A DNA stretch of 64,000 nucleotides, taken from positions 1-64,000 of the forward strand of contig NZ_LMKW01000011.1 of NCBI RefSeq assembly GCF_001421745.1. The letters run 5' to 3'. Shown here piece by piece: positions 20,200 through 27,617 of the stretch. Positions within the stretch are counted from its first letter, which is position 1; the number at the start of each line of letters is the position of its first letter. The stretch is from Sphingomonas sp. Leaf230 (GTDB lineage: Bacteria; Pseudomonadota; Alphaproteobacteria; Sphingomonadales; Sphingomonadaceae). The position numbers and the translations under genes are program-made. Under the pieces are notes generated by a model that ran no database searches, was not told the origin of the DNA, and saw only the letters and a program-made list of their open reading frames with translations.

Positions 20200-20859
20200 T
20201 CAGCGGCGCGTGATCGACAGGTGGCGGATGCGCAGGTGGCTCCACGTGGTCCGGAGCCCGAACTGTCCAGACGCATAGGGTGCGGGATCGGCGAGCGTGA
20301 ACACCCGCCGCCCGTCGCGCTCGACCGCCACCGTCCGCCCGTCCGCGATCAGCCGGATCGTAGTCCAGCGATTGGGCTGAAGCATGTCGGCGGTGTCGCG
20401 CCTGTCGTGCTGAGGCAGCAGAGGGCGATCGCCGGCGCGGCCGACATAGCGGCGGAAGCGGGTCGTCGTGTTCCGGTTACCGCCGATGCCGACATAATAG
20501 GTGCGCAGGCTGTCATAGTCCGCGAAGGCGCCGCTGCGGCGGTGGACGAGAACGGAACTGCCGTCGTCTTCACGGGCCATCCAGAACGCGTTGAGGTCGC
20601 TGACTTTGTCGTTCACGCCGCCCTGCGATACCGCCATCGCCTGAAACCGAATGACGACCGGTCCCGCGACCGGCTTGCGCCACCAGAGCGTCAGGCCCTT
20701 CGCGGTATCGATATCGATGATCCCGCGGCGTTCGGTGACTCGCGCCGCGGGGTCCTTGGCTTCGACGACCCAATCGGCGAGCGGCTGGCGGGCGATCGAC
20801 ATCGACGGCACGTTGGCGAGGATACCCGCTGCGATGTGAAGCCGTGCATTCAAGCGCAT
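20200..20859 (-). CDS. DUF6250 domain protein (exported)
   Basis: The 219-residue protein shows the DUF6250 pattern: RGIIDIDTAKGLTLWWRKPVAGPVVIRFQA, then VSDLNAFWMARE and RWTTIRLIADGRTVAVERDG. The fold looks like a jelly-roll lectin-like (LamG/GH16-type) beta-sandwich. An N-terminal hydrophobic segment (LHIAAGILANVPS) could be a signal. GGGAGG precedes the ATG at 20859. The stop abuts the PL26-like gene, so they are coupled. In rhamnogalacturonan loci this domain usually sits beside lyases; a carbohydrate-binding or lyase accessory role is inference. Confidence 0.72.
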   Translation of the reverse strand: MRLNARLHIAAGILANVPSMSIARQPLADWVVEAKDPAARVTERRGIIDIDTAKGLTLWWRKPVAGPVVIRFQAMAVSQGGVNDKVSDLNAFWMAREDDGSSVLVHRRSGAFADYDSLRTYYVGIGGNRNTTTRFRRYVGRAGDRPLLPQHDRRDTADMLQPNRWTTIRLIADGRTVAVERDGRRVFTLADPAPYASGQFGLRTTWSHLRIRHLSITRR

Positions 20860-20952
20860 GCTGCCCTCCCCGTGCGCTGTCATCGCGCTCCGCCATTGCA
20901 TAGGCCGCGAAATCGTCGCCGCCAAGTTCGTTCCGAATATTAGTTAGTCATT

Positions 20953-20963
20953 CCACATGATGG
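20953..20963. promoter_or_regulatory. Candidate operator between DUF6250 and CE12 operons
   Basis: CCACATGATGG in the divergent promoter region matches the recurring motif exactly at the eight fixed positions. It could control both the leftward DUF6250-PL26 pair and the rightward esterase-lyase operon. Confidence 0.5.
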
Positions 20964-21010
20964 TTATTTAATCGAGATGACGGTTGCTCTTTGCGGAACG
21001 GCGTCGCATC

Positions 21011-21832
21011 ATGCGGGAAAGAAGACGCGGGAGAGTGTGGGTGAAGAACGGCCTGTTGATAGCCATCGCTCTGGTTGCGCCTTCATTGGGTGGTGCCTCC
21101 CCTGCCCCGATGCGGATTTTCATCGCCAGCGACTCGACCGCACAGGATTACAAGGCGGATCGCTATCCGCAGTCGGGTTGGGGCACGATGCTGCGTTGTG
21201 CCGTGGCGTCAAACGTCAGCATCGAGAACCGCGCGATCGGCGGGCGCAGCACCAACAGCTTCATCCGCGAGGGGCGGCTCGACAAGATCGCCGCGGACCT
21301 GCGAAAGGGCGACACGCTCCTGATCCAGTTCGGTCACAACGATGCGAGTGTCGACAAGCCCGAACGCTTCACGACTGTCGAGCAGTATCGCGCGAACCTC
21401 CGCCGCTTTCTCGACGTCGCCAGCCATGCGGGTGCGAAGGCGGTGATCCTGACCCCGGTCGCGCGACGCGACTTCAAGGACGGGGTCGAGCAACCGAGCT
21501 TTCCGACCTATGCCGATGCGGCGCGACAGGTTGCGCACGAGACGCGGACGCCGCTGATCGATCTCGGCAAGACGTCACAGGCGTGGGTGCAGGCGGCCGG
21601 GGCCGACGCGGCGAAGGGGTATTACCTGCATTACACCGGCGCAGCAGGAGCGCCCGGCTATCCCACCGGCGTGGCCGACGACACGCATTTCAGCGAAATC
21701 GGCGCACGGCGGGTTGCCGATCTTGTGGCAACCGGGCTCCACCGTCTGAAGCTGCCGATCGCGCGGTACGTGACGCCTGGGACTCCTGCCCTGACACGCG
21801 CGACGCCAGCGGGTGGCCCGTCGTGCGGCTGA
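21011..21832 (+). CDS. Rhamnogalacturonan acetylesterase, CE12 family (first copy)
   Basis: This SGNH-type esterase (about 273 residues) removes acetyl groups from the galacturonate of RG-I. It has the catalytic block I serine in FIASDSTAQ, block II GGRSTNSF, block III FGHND and the block V pair DDTHFSEIGA. A basic n-region followed by LLIAIALVAPSLGGAS is a signal peptide, so it works outside the inner membrane. The exact start is uncertain: ATG 21011 is chosen, GTG 21041 is possible. It is the first gene of a four-gene operon and overlaps the second CE12 gene by ten bases. Confidence 0.9.
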   Translation: MRERRRGRVWVKNGLLIAIALVAPSLGGASPAPMRIFIASDSTAQDYKADRYPQSGWGTMLRCAVASNVSIENRAIGGRSTNSFIREGRLDKIAADLRKGDTLLIQFGHNDASVDKPERFTTVEQYRANLRRFLDVASHAGAKAVILTPVARRDFKDGVEQPSFPTYADAARQVAHETRTPLIDLGKTSQAWVQAAGADAAKGYYLHYTGAAGAPGYPTGVADDTHFSEIGARRVADLVATGLHRLKLPIARYVTPGTPALTRATPAGGPSCG

Positions 21833-23055
21833 TCGGCGCGCTGGCTCTAGGATTTGCCTTGATGAGTACGGCGGCAGAAGCGCAGGTACGGAGGTTCGTG
21901 TTCGGTGATGCCTCGGCTACAAAAGACGCCGTGCCGGTGGCGGCCGGGCGCGCTTATGCGGACGGCTTCGGTTTCGAGGGCGGCAACCCCGCGCTGTTCT
22001 CGGTTGCGGTTCCGCCAGGCAATTATCGGGTGACGGTGACGCTCGGCCTGCCAAAGGTACGCACCGACACCAGTATCAAGGCGGAGTCGCGACGCTTGAT
22101 GCTCGATACGGTCGTCGTGCCGGCAGGGCGATCGATCACGCAGAGCTTCGTCGTCAACGTCCGTAACGCCGCGCTCACCCCGCCGCCGCTGAATGCGCCG
22201 GGTGGGACCGCGGTGCTGCTCAAGCCACGCGAGCGCGGTTCGTTCAGTTGGGACGACCGGCTGACGCTGGAGATGCTCGGCGCGAGGCCCGGCGTGACCA
22301 CGATCACGATCGAGCCGGTCAGCGTGCCGACGATCTTCCTGCTCGGCGACTCCACCGTCACCGACCAGCCTGCCGAGCCTGCCGCGAGCTGGGGGCAGAT
22401 GCTCCCCGCGCTCTTCCGTCCGGACATCGCCGTCGCCAATCACGCTGAATCGGGCGAGACGATGAAGTCGTTCATGACCGAACTTCGCTTCGCCAAGGTG
22501 CTGGAGTCCGCGAAGCCGGGCGACTGGGCGCTGATCCAGTTCGGCCACAACGACCAGAAGGTGCAGTGGCCGCAGACCTACGCCGCTGCCGAGACGACCT
22601 ATCGGGATTACCTCCGCGCGTGGATCGCGGAGTTCCGTCGGCGGGGCGTCGAGCCTGTGCTCGTGACCTCGCCCGAACGGCGGATGTGGGCGGGCGACAA
22701 GATCCGCCCGACGCTTGCGGACTATGCCGCGGCGGTGAAGGCGGTCGGCGCGGAATTACGCGTGCCGGTGATCGACCTGAATGCCGCGAGCATCCGCTTC
22801 TACGAAGCGCTCGGCCCGACCCGCGCGCCGCTCGCGTTCAACGATGGCGGCAAGGACGCGACGCATCACGACAATTACGGCGCGTGGATGCTCGCGCGGG
22901 CGGTAGCGGCGGGCATTGCTACCGCGAAACTGCCGCTCGCTAAGCATCTAAAACTGGATCTGACAGCATTCGATGCGGGCTATCCGCCCGACCCTGCCAC
23001 GTTCCGGCTTGCGCCGAGCGTGGCGCATGATTCCACCCGACCGGACGGAAACTGA
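21823..23055 (+). CDS. Rhamnogalacturonan acetylesterase, CE12 with N-terminal beta-domain (second copy)
   Basis: The 410-residue protein starts at GTG 21823, which reads MRLIGALALGFALMSTAAEAQ, a clean signal peptide. Residues about 25-165 form a beta-sandwich of the galactose-binding type (FVFGDASATKDAVPV; FSVAVPPGNYRVTVTLG). The SGNH esterase domain follows with FLLGDSTVTDQ, SGETMKSF, FGHNDQK and GKDATHHDNYGA. The tandem twin differs in architecture from the first copy, so the two may act on different acetylation patterns or oligomer sizes. Translation is coupled by the ten-base overlap with the upstream stop. Confidence 0.88.
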   Translation: MRLIGALALGFALMSTAAEAQVRRFVFGDASATKDAVPVAAGRAYADGFGFEGGNPALFSVAVPPGNYRVTVTLGLPKVRTDTSIKAESRRLMLDTVVVPAGRSITQSFVVNVRNAALTPPPLNAPGGTAVLLKPRERGSFSWDDRLTLEMLGARPGVTTITIEPVSVPTIFLLGDSTVTDQPAEPAASWGQMLPALFRPDIAVANHAESGETMKSFMTELRFAKVLESAKPGDWALIQFGHNDQKVQWPQTYAAAETTYRDYLRAWIAEFRRRGVEPVLVTSPERRMWAGDKIRPTLADYAAAVKAVGAELRVPVIDLNAASIRFYEALGPTRAPLAFNDGGKDATHHDNYGAWMLARAVAAGIATAKLPLAKHLKLDLTAFDAGYPPDPATFRLAPSVAHDSTRPDGN

Positions 23056-23056
23056 G

Positions 23057-24031
23057 ATGACCACGCGACGTACGATCCTGGCCGGTGGTCTCGCCAGTGG
23101 GCTCGCCAGCCTGCTGCCGCTCCGCGCATTCGCTCAAGATACGAAGCTTGCGGTGGAGAGGTTTGCGCTCTGGCCTTGTGCGGCACCCGGAGCCCCGACA
23201 CCGGCGGTCGTCGACCAGTGGGTCAAGCGTTCGCCGACCGGTGCGGCGGACGACATCGCCTGGCCGCATGTCGCAGCGCCGATGCTGACGGTGGTGCGGC
23301 CGGAGAAGCCCAACGGCGCGGCGGTGCTGATCTGTCCGGGCGGCGGTTACGCGCGCGTAGCGGTTGGCCGGACCGGCGGCGGCATCGCGCGCGATTTCGC
23401 GGCGCGCGGGATCACCGCCTTCGAGCTGCTCTATCGCCTGCCGCACGATGGCTGGGCCGCGGGACCAGATGCGCCGTTGCAGGATGCGCAGCGGGCGATG
23501 CGCGTGATCCGCGCGGGTGCGGGCACGCGCTGGACGGTCGACCCGGCGCGCGTTGCCGTCACAGGCTTCTCCGCTGGCGGGCATCTCGCGGCGCGGCTGG
23601 CGTCCCGGTCGGCCATGCCGAGCTACGCGCCGATCGACATGGCCGATCACCTGTCCGCAAAGCCTGCTATCGCGGGGATGTTCTTTCCCGTCGTGACGAT
23701 GCTCGATGACGGCGTGCATGCGCAATCGCGCCGCGAATTGCTCGGCGCGCATGCCGCAGATTCCGCGTGGCAGCGCCGCTATTCGACACAGCTGGATCTC
23801 CCGGCCGACATGCCGCCGAGCTTCGTGATGGCGAACGCCGACGATCCCGCGGTGCCGGCGCGGAACAGTATCCTGCTGTACGAAGCGCTGCATGCCGCCA
23901 AGATCCCCACGGAATTGTTGATGTTCGAAAAAGGTGGCCATGGCCCGCCTGCCCCGCACCGCGACGGCACGCCGATACCGTGGATGGACCTTTTCCTGGC
24001 CTGGTCGCGCGACCATGGCTGGCCTGCGTGA
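23057..24031 (+). CDS. Exported alpha/beta hydrolase (probable carbohydrate esterase)
   Basis: The 324-residue alpha/beta hydrolase has an oxyanion region ICPGGGYARVAVG, nucleophile serine in TGFSAGGHLA, and catalytic aspartate and histidine likely in ANADDPAVP and EKGGHGPP. It resembles bacterial BD-FAE/Axe-like carbohydrate esterases. The signal MTTRRTILAGGLASGLASLLPLRAFA has a twin-arginine motif. It starts one base after the CE12 stop codon. A pectin acetyl- or methyl-ester target is inferred from its operon. Confidence 0.83.
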   Translation: MTTRRTILAGGLASGLASLLPLRAFAQDTKLAVERFALWPCAAPGAPTPAVVDQWVKRSPTGAADDIAWPHVAAPMLTVVRPEKPNGAAVLICPGGGYARVAVGRTGGGIARDFAARGITAFELLYRLPHDGWAAGPDAPLQDAQRAMRVIRAGAGTRWTVDPARVAVTGFSAGGHLAARLASRSAMPSYAPIDMADHLSAKPAIAGMFFPVVTMLDDGVHAQSRRELLGAHAADSAWQRRYSTQLDLPADMPPSFVMANADDPAVPARNSILLYEALHAAKIPTELLMFEKGGHGPPAPHRDGTPIPWMDLFLAWSRDHGWPA

Positions 24032-24047
24032 CGACAAGGATCTGACG

Positions 24048-25349
24048 ATGCGAAACACTGTATTCGGGCTGAGCATCGCGCTCGCCGTCGCCGCGCCCTC
24101 GATCGCGGCGGCGCCCGCGTCGTGGATCGATGCCAAGACCGGCCACAAGGTCCTTCGGCTGTCCGACGCACCCGGCAATTACGCGCTCTATTTCAACTAC
24201 AACGCCTACACGCCGCAGGGCGACCTGATGATATTCCAGACTGCCGACGGTATCTCGGTGGCGGATACGAAGACATGGGCGGTCAGATCCTTGCTGCACC
24301 GGCCGGGCGCTCACCTGCTGTTCGCCGGTCACAAGACACGCACCGCGTATTTCTCCGAACAGGCCAAGGGTGGCGACGACGCGCCGATCACGATCTATGC
24401 CGCCGACATCGATACGGCCAAGGTCCGCAAGATCGCGGTGGTGCCGAAGGGCAGCCGGATCGATACGCTCAACGCCGACGAGACATTGCTCGGCGGGCAG
24501 GTCGCCTCGCGCGACATGCCGCTCCAGCCCAACGCGGCGGGCGTCGATATCAAAACCGGACAGACGGCGTACGCGGCGAACTGGCCCGACGGCCGGCCAA
24601 TGGTCTATGCCGACGCCAAGGAGTTCCGGCTGAACCAGCGGCTCGACGCCAAGATCCCGATGGAGATCTTCACCATCGACGTGACGACCGGGCAGCGGCG
24701 CAGCGTGGTGAAGGCGACCGACTGGCTGAATCACCTGCAATTCTCGCCGACCGACTCGACGCTGCTCATGTATTGCCATGAGGGGCCGTGGCACCGCGTC
24801 GACCGAATCTGGACCATCCGCACCGACGGCAGCCAGATGACCAAGGTCCACACGCGGACGATGAACATGGAGATCGCCGGCCACGAATTCTGGTCGCCCG
24901 ACGGCAAGACGATCTGGTACGATCTGCAAACGCCGCGCGGCGAGGATTTCTGGCTGGCCGGCTATGACGTCGCCACCGCCAAGCGCCGCTGGTACCACCT
25001 CGAACGCAACGAATGGTCGGTCCATTATAACGTCTCGGCGGACCAGACACTGTTCTCGGGCGACGGCGGCGACAGCGAGATGGTCGCGCACGCCCCCGAC
25101 GGGAAATGGATGTACCTTTTCCGCCCAAAGCCCGTGCCCGACGTCGCCGGGATCCGCGCCGACAATGCCGACAGCCTGATCGAAGCGGGAACCTTCGCCG
25201 CGGAGAAACTCGTCGACATGGGCAAGCAGGATTACAAGCTCGAGCCCAACGCGCGCTTCTCGCCGGACGGAAAATGGCTGATCTTCCGCGCGAACATCGA
25301 GGGCAAGGCGGCGATCTACGCGGTGGAGATCGCCAAGCCCCGGTCCTGA
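24048..25349 (+). CDS. Oligogalacturonate lyase, PL22, with signal peptide
   Basis: The 433-residue protein is an oligogalacturonate lyase that cuts short galacturonides, mainly dimers, giving 5-keto-4-deoxyuronate for KduI. It shows the seven-bladed propeller pattern of repeats (WIDAKTGHKVLRLS, FSPTDSTLLMYCHEG, EIAGHEFWSPDGKTIWYD). His residues in YCHEGPW and AGHEFW are candidates for metal binding and catalysis. The classic enzyme is cytoplasmic, but this one starts MRNTVFGLSIALAVAAPSIAAA, a signal peptide, so it should act in the periplasm. The ATG at 24048 follows an AAGGAT site. Last gene of the CE12 operon. Confidence 0.93.
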   Translation: MRNTVFGLSIALAVAAPSIAAAPASWIDAKTGHKVLRLSDAPGNYALYFNYNAYTPQGDLMIFQTADGISVADTKTWAVRSLLHRPGAHLLFAGHKTRTAYFSEQAKGGDDAPITIYAADIDTAKVRKIAVVPKGSRIDTLNADETLLGGQVASRDMPLQPNAAGVDIKTGQTAYAANWPDGRPMVYADAKEFRLNQRLDAKIPMEIFTIDVTTGQRRSVVKATDWLNHLQFSPTDSTLLMYCHEGPWHRVDRIWTIRTDGSQMTKVHTRTMNMEIAGHEFWSPDGKTIWYDLQTPRGEDFWLAGYDVATAKRRWYHLERNEWSVHYNVSADQTLFSGDGGDSEMVAHAPDGKWMYLFRPKPVPDVAGIRADNADSLIEAGTFAAEKLVDMGKQDYKLEPNARFSPDGKWLIFRANIEGKAAIYAVEIAKPRS

Positions 25350-25354
25350 CGGCC

Positions 25355-25394
25355 GGCAGCCTCAGTCGGCGTCGTCCGACGGCCTGAGGCTGCC
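25355..25394. terminator. Bidirectional terminator between PL22 and PL11 genes
   Basis: An 11-base stem GGCAGCCTCAG / CTGAGGCTGCC (25355-25365 with 25384-25394) with an inner TCGG/CCGA pairing starts six bases after the PL22 stop. It contains the last codons and stop of the convergent PL11 gene. It can serve both strands, although no T-run is present. Confidence 0.65.
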
Positions 25395-27281
25395 CGGAAA
25401 ATAGCCAAGATGCGGCGGCTGATTATAGGCAGTGTTCTGCCAAGCGACGCCCGCGCGGTAGACCGGGTCCTGCATCAGCGTGACGAGGCGGTGCCTGGTT
25501 GGGTACGGCGTCACGTAGATGCGCAGTTCGCGGTTGTCGGCCGAGCGCCACACTACCTCCTCGCGCCAGTCACCGAGAATATCCGCCTGTAGCGCAGGGT
25601 TGGATTTGGTGCCGTTGTTCGATGCGACGTCGGTCGGATGCAGCAACGGCGAGGCGGTACCTGTCTTCCAGTTCCATTTGCTGATCGTCGTACCGTCGAG
25701 CAATTCCTGAAGCAGGTCGCCGTCCCAGTAGAGCGCGAAGTTGGTCTGGCGCGGTGCCGGACCGATCGCGCGACCCTTCACGTCGAACAGGTCGCGGCTG
25801 TTCGAGCCCCATAGCTCGGCCCCGACATGACGTGGGTCGATATCCGCGGCGAGCCCGCGGCCCGTGTCGGTATCGGCAGGCTTGGTCCACAGGACCGCGC
25901 CGGTGCGCGCGTCGAGCAGTGCCGAGCCGATCCCGCCATTGGTCTTTACCTGCTCATGCACGCCCCATTTCTCGAGACCCGGACGCAACGGGTCGAGATC
26001 GGCGACATGCATCGCGTCGCCGTGGAACAGCGGCACGGTCCACAATCCCTTGCCGTCGTCGTCGACCGCCATCGATCCGTAGATCACCTCGTCGCGGCCA
26101 TCGCCGTCGACATCGGCGATGCTCAGCTGGTGGTTGCCGCGGTCGGCATAGTCGGCGTTACCCGGCGCGGCGCTGTCGAACAGCCAGCGCTTGGTCAGCT
26201 TGCCACCGCGATAATCCCACGCAGCGATCGCGGTGCGCGCATAATAGCCGCGGCCGAAGATCATGCTGGGATGCTGCCCGTCCAGATACGCTGTCCCGGC
26301 CAGAAACCGGTCGGAGCGGTTGGCATAGCCATCGCCCCACGTCTCGCGCATCTGGTCGAAGCTAGGATTGCCGCCGGGAAAGCGCGGCGGATCATAGGCC
26401 GCGATGGCGAGCGCCTTGCCGGAGCGGCCGTCGAACACCGTCAGATATTCCGGACCCTTCAGGATGCGGCCGACAAGCGGCGCGACCTTGGTGCCATCCG
26501 CCAGCACTTTAGCGCCGGTCTTGTCCGGTTGCGGGACTTCGCCGTCGCGACCGCGCCAGTCCGCCTTCGCATCGCCAATCGTGACTCCGGTGCCATCGAC
26601 GGTGCCGTCCGCGGTCTTCATCGCTATTTCCGCGCGACCATCGCCATCGTAATCGGCGACCTGGAACTGCGTGTAATGCGCGCCCGCACGGATGTTGCGC
26701 CCAAGGTCGATCCGCCAGAGCCGCTTGCCGTCGAGCGTATAGGCGTCGACGAAGACGTTGCCGGTATAGCCCGCTTGGCTGTTGTCGTGGCTGTTGGTCG
26801 GGTCCCATTTCAGGATCAGTTCGTAACGCCCGTCGCCATCGAGATCGCCGACGCTGGCATCGTTGGCGGTATAAGTGAACGCTTCGCCGTCGGGCGTCGT
26901 CCCGCCGGGCGGGGGCACGAGCGGGATCGAGAGATATCCGTTCGGTGCCATCAGCGCGCGGGCACTCGGCGCCCCCGCCTTGCTGCCGACGAGGGCACGA
27001 ATGGTATAGCGGGCGCGATCATTGCCCTGCCGATCAACGAACGACGTCGCGTCGGCGATCGGTTGCGGCGTGATCTTGCGGCCGTCGCGATAGACGTCGA
27101 AGCGGGTCGCGGACGGATCGTCCCGCAACAGCCGCCAGCTGATAAGCCAGCCGCCGTCCTTCGCGGGCGTGGCAACGGCGCCGCGATCCAGCCGCTCTAC
27201 CGCGCGGGACGGCGATGCCGCCAGCGCGGGCGTCGCAACACCGACCACGAGCGCCAGAAACGCGCGGCTGCCTATCGTCAT
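25362..27281 (-). CDS. Rhamnogalacturonan lyase, PL11
   Basis: The 639-residue exported enzyme cleaves the Rha-GalA backbone of RG-I by beta-elimination. It has the PL11 architecture: signal peptide (IGSRAFLALVVGVATPALA), an N-terminal fibronectin-like part (SWRLLRDDPSATRFDVYRDG), then an eight-bladed propeller with calcium-binding blades DLDGDGRYE, DYDGDGRAE and DVDGDGRDE. The late TRHRLVTLMQDPVYR is typical of the family. ATG 27281 has GGAG about six bases upstream and is preferred among the clustered ATGs. It is divergent from the first TonB receptor. Confidence 0.95.
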   Translation of the reverse strand: MTIGSRAFLALVVGVATPALAASPSRAVERLDRGAVATPAKDGGWLISWRLLRDDPSATRFDVYRDGRKITPQPIADATSFVDRQGNDRARYTIRALVGSKAGAPSARALMAPNGYLSIPLVPPPGGTTPDGEAFTYTANDASVGDLDGDGRYELILKWDPTNSHDNSQAGYTGNVFVDAYTLDGKRLWRIDLGRNIRAGAHYTQFQVADYDGDGRAEIAMKTADGTVDGTGVTIGDAKADWRGRDGEVPQPDKTGAKVLADGTKVAPLVGRILKGPEYLTVFDGRSGKALAIAAYDPPRFPGGNPSFDQMRETWGDGYANRSDRFLAGTAYLDGQHPSMIFGRGYYARTAIAAWDYRGGKLTKRWLFDSAAPGNADYADRGNHQLSIADVDGDGRDEVIYGSMAVDDDGKGLWTVPLFHGDAMHVADLDPLRPGLEKWGVHEQVKTNGGIGSALLDARTGAVLWTKPADTDTGRGLAADIDPRHVGAELWGSNSRDLFDVKGRAIGPAPRQTNFALYWDGDLLQELLDGTTISKWNWKTGTASPLLHPTDVASNNGTKSNPALQADILGDWREEVVWRSADNRELRIYVTPYPTRHRLVTLMQDPVYRAGVAWQNTAYNQPPHLGYFPGSLRPSDDAD

Positions 27282-27302
27282 CATCATCTCCATCGCGGCG
27301 TG

Positions 27303-27328
27303 CCAATTATCGCACTTATCCCAATTAT
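27303..27328. promoter_or_regulatory. Direct repeat CCAATTAT in the PL11 / receptor promoter
   Basis: CCAATTAT occurs at 27303-27310 and again at 27321-27328, 18 bases apart, in the AT-rich region just upstream of the PL11 start. Such paired sites can bind a dimeric regulator or overlap the promoter. Function is inferred. Confidence 0.3.
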
Positions 27329-27375
27329 TATGATTGCCCTTCAGGAAATGGCAAACTAATAAACGGGACAGAGCT

Positions 27376-27386
27376 TCACAATATGG
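27376..27386. promoter_or_regulatory. Candidate operator upstream of first TonB receptor
   Basis: TCACAATATGG fits the recurring CCACA-N3-TGG motif at seven of the eight fixed positions. It lies about 95 bases from the PL11 start and about 230 bases from the receptor start. The remaining leader (27387-27617) is GC-rich and has no gene. Confidence 0.4.
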
Positions 27387-27617
27387 TTTTTAGTCGGTCA
27401 TGGTACCGGCATTGGCGACGGTAACGACCGCGCCGAGACGAGGGGATGATGATGACTGGACCCAGCACAGAAATCGATCGCGCAACATGCCGCAAGGCCT
27501 GCCGCGCCCGTGCCTTGTCGACGCGCCCAGCCGGCTAGCCCAGCCACCTAGCATGGTGACTTCACGATGGGCCGGCTACCGCATGCGTCGCCGCCCGGAA
27601 CGTCTTTCGGGGGAAAT

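Noticed and set aside
18329..20278. 649-codon frame antisense to the PL26-like gene
   Set aside because: No signal, domain or ribosome binding site; the minus-strand frame has a signal peptide and recognisable family features.
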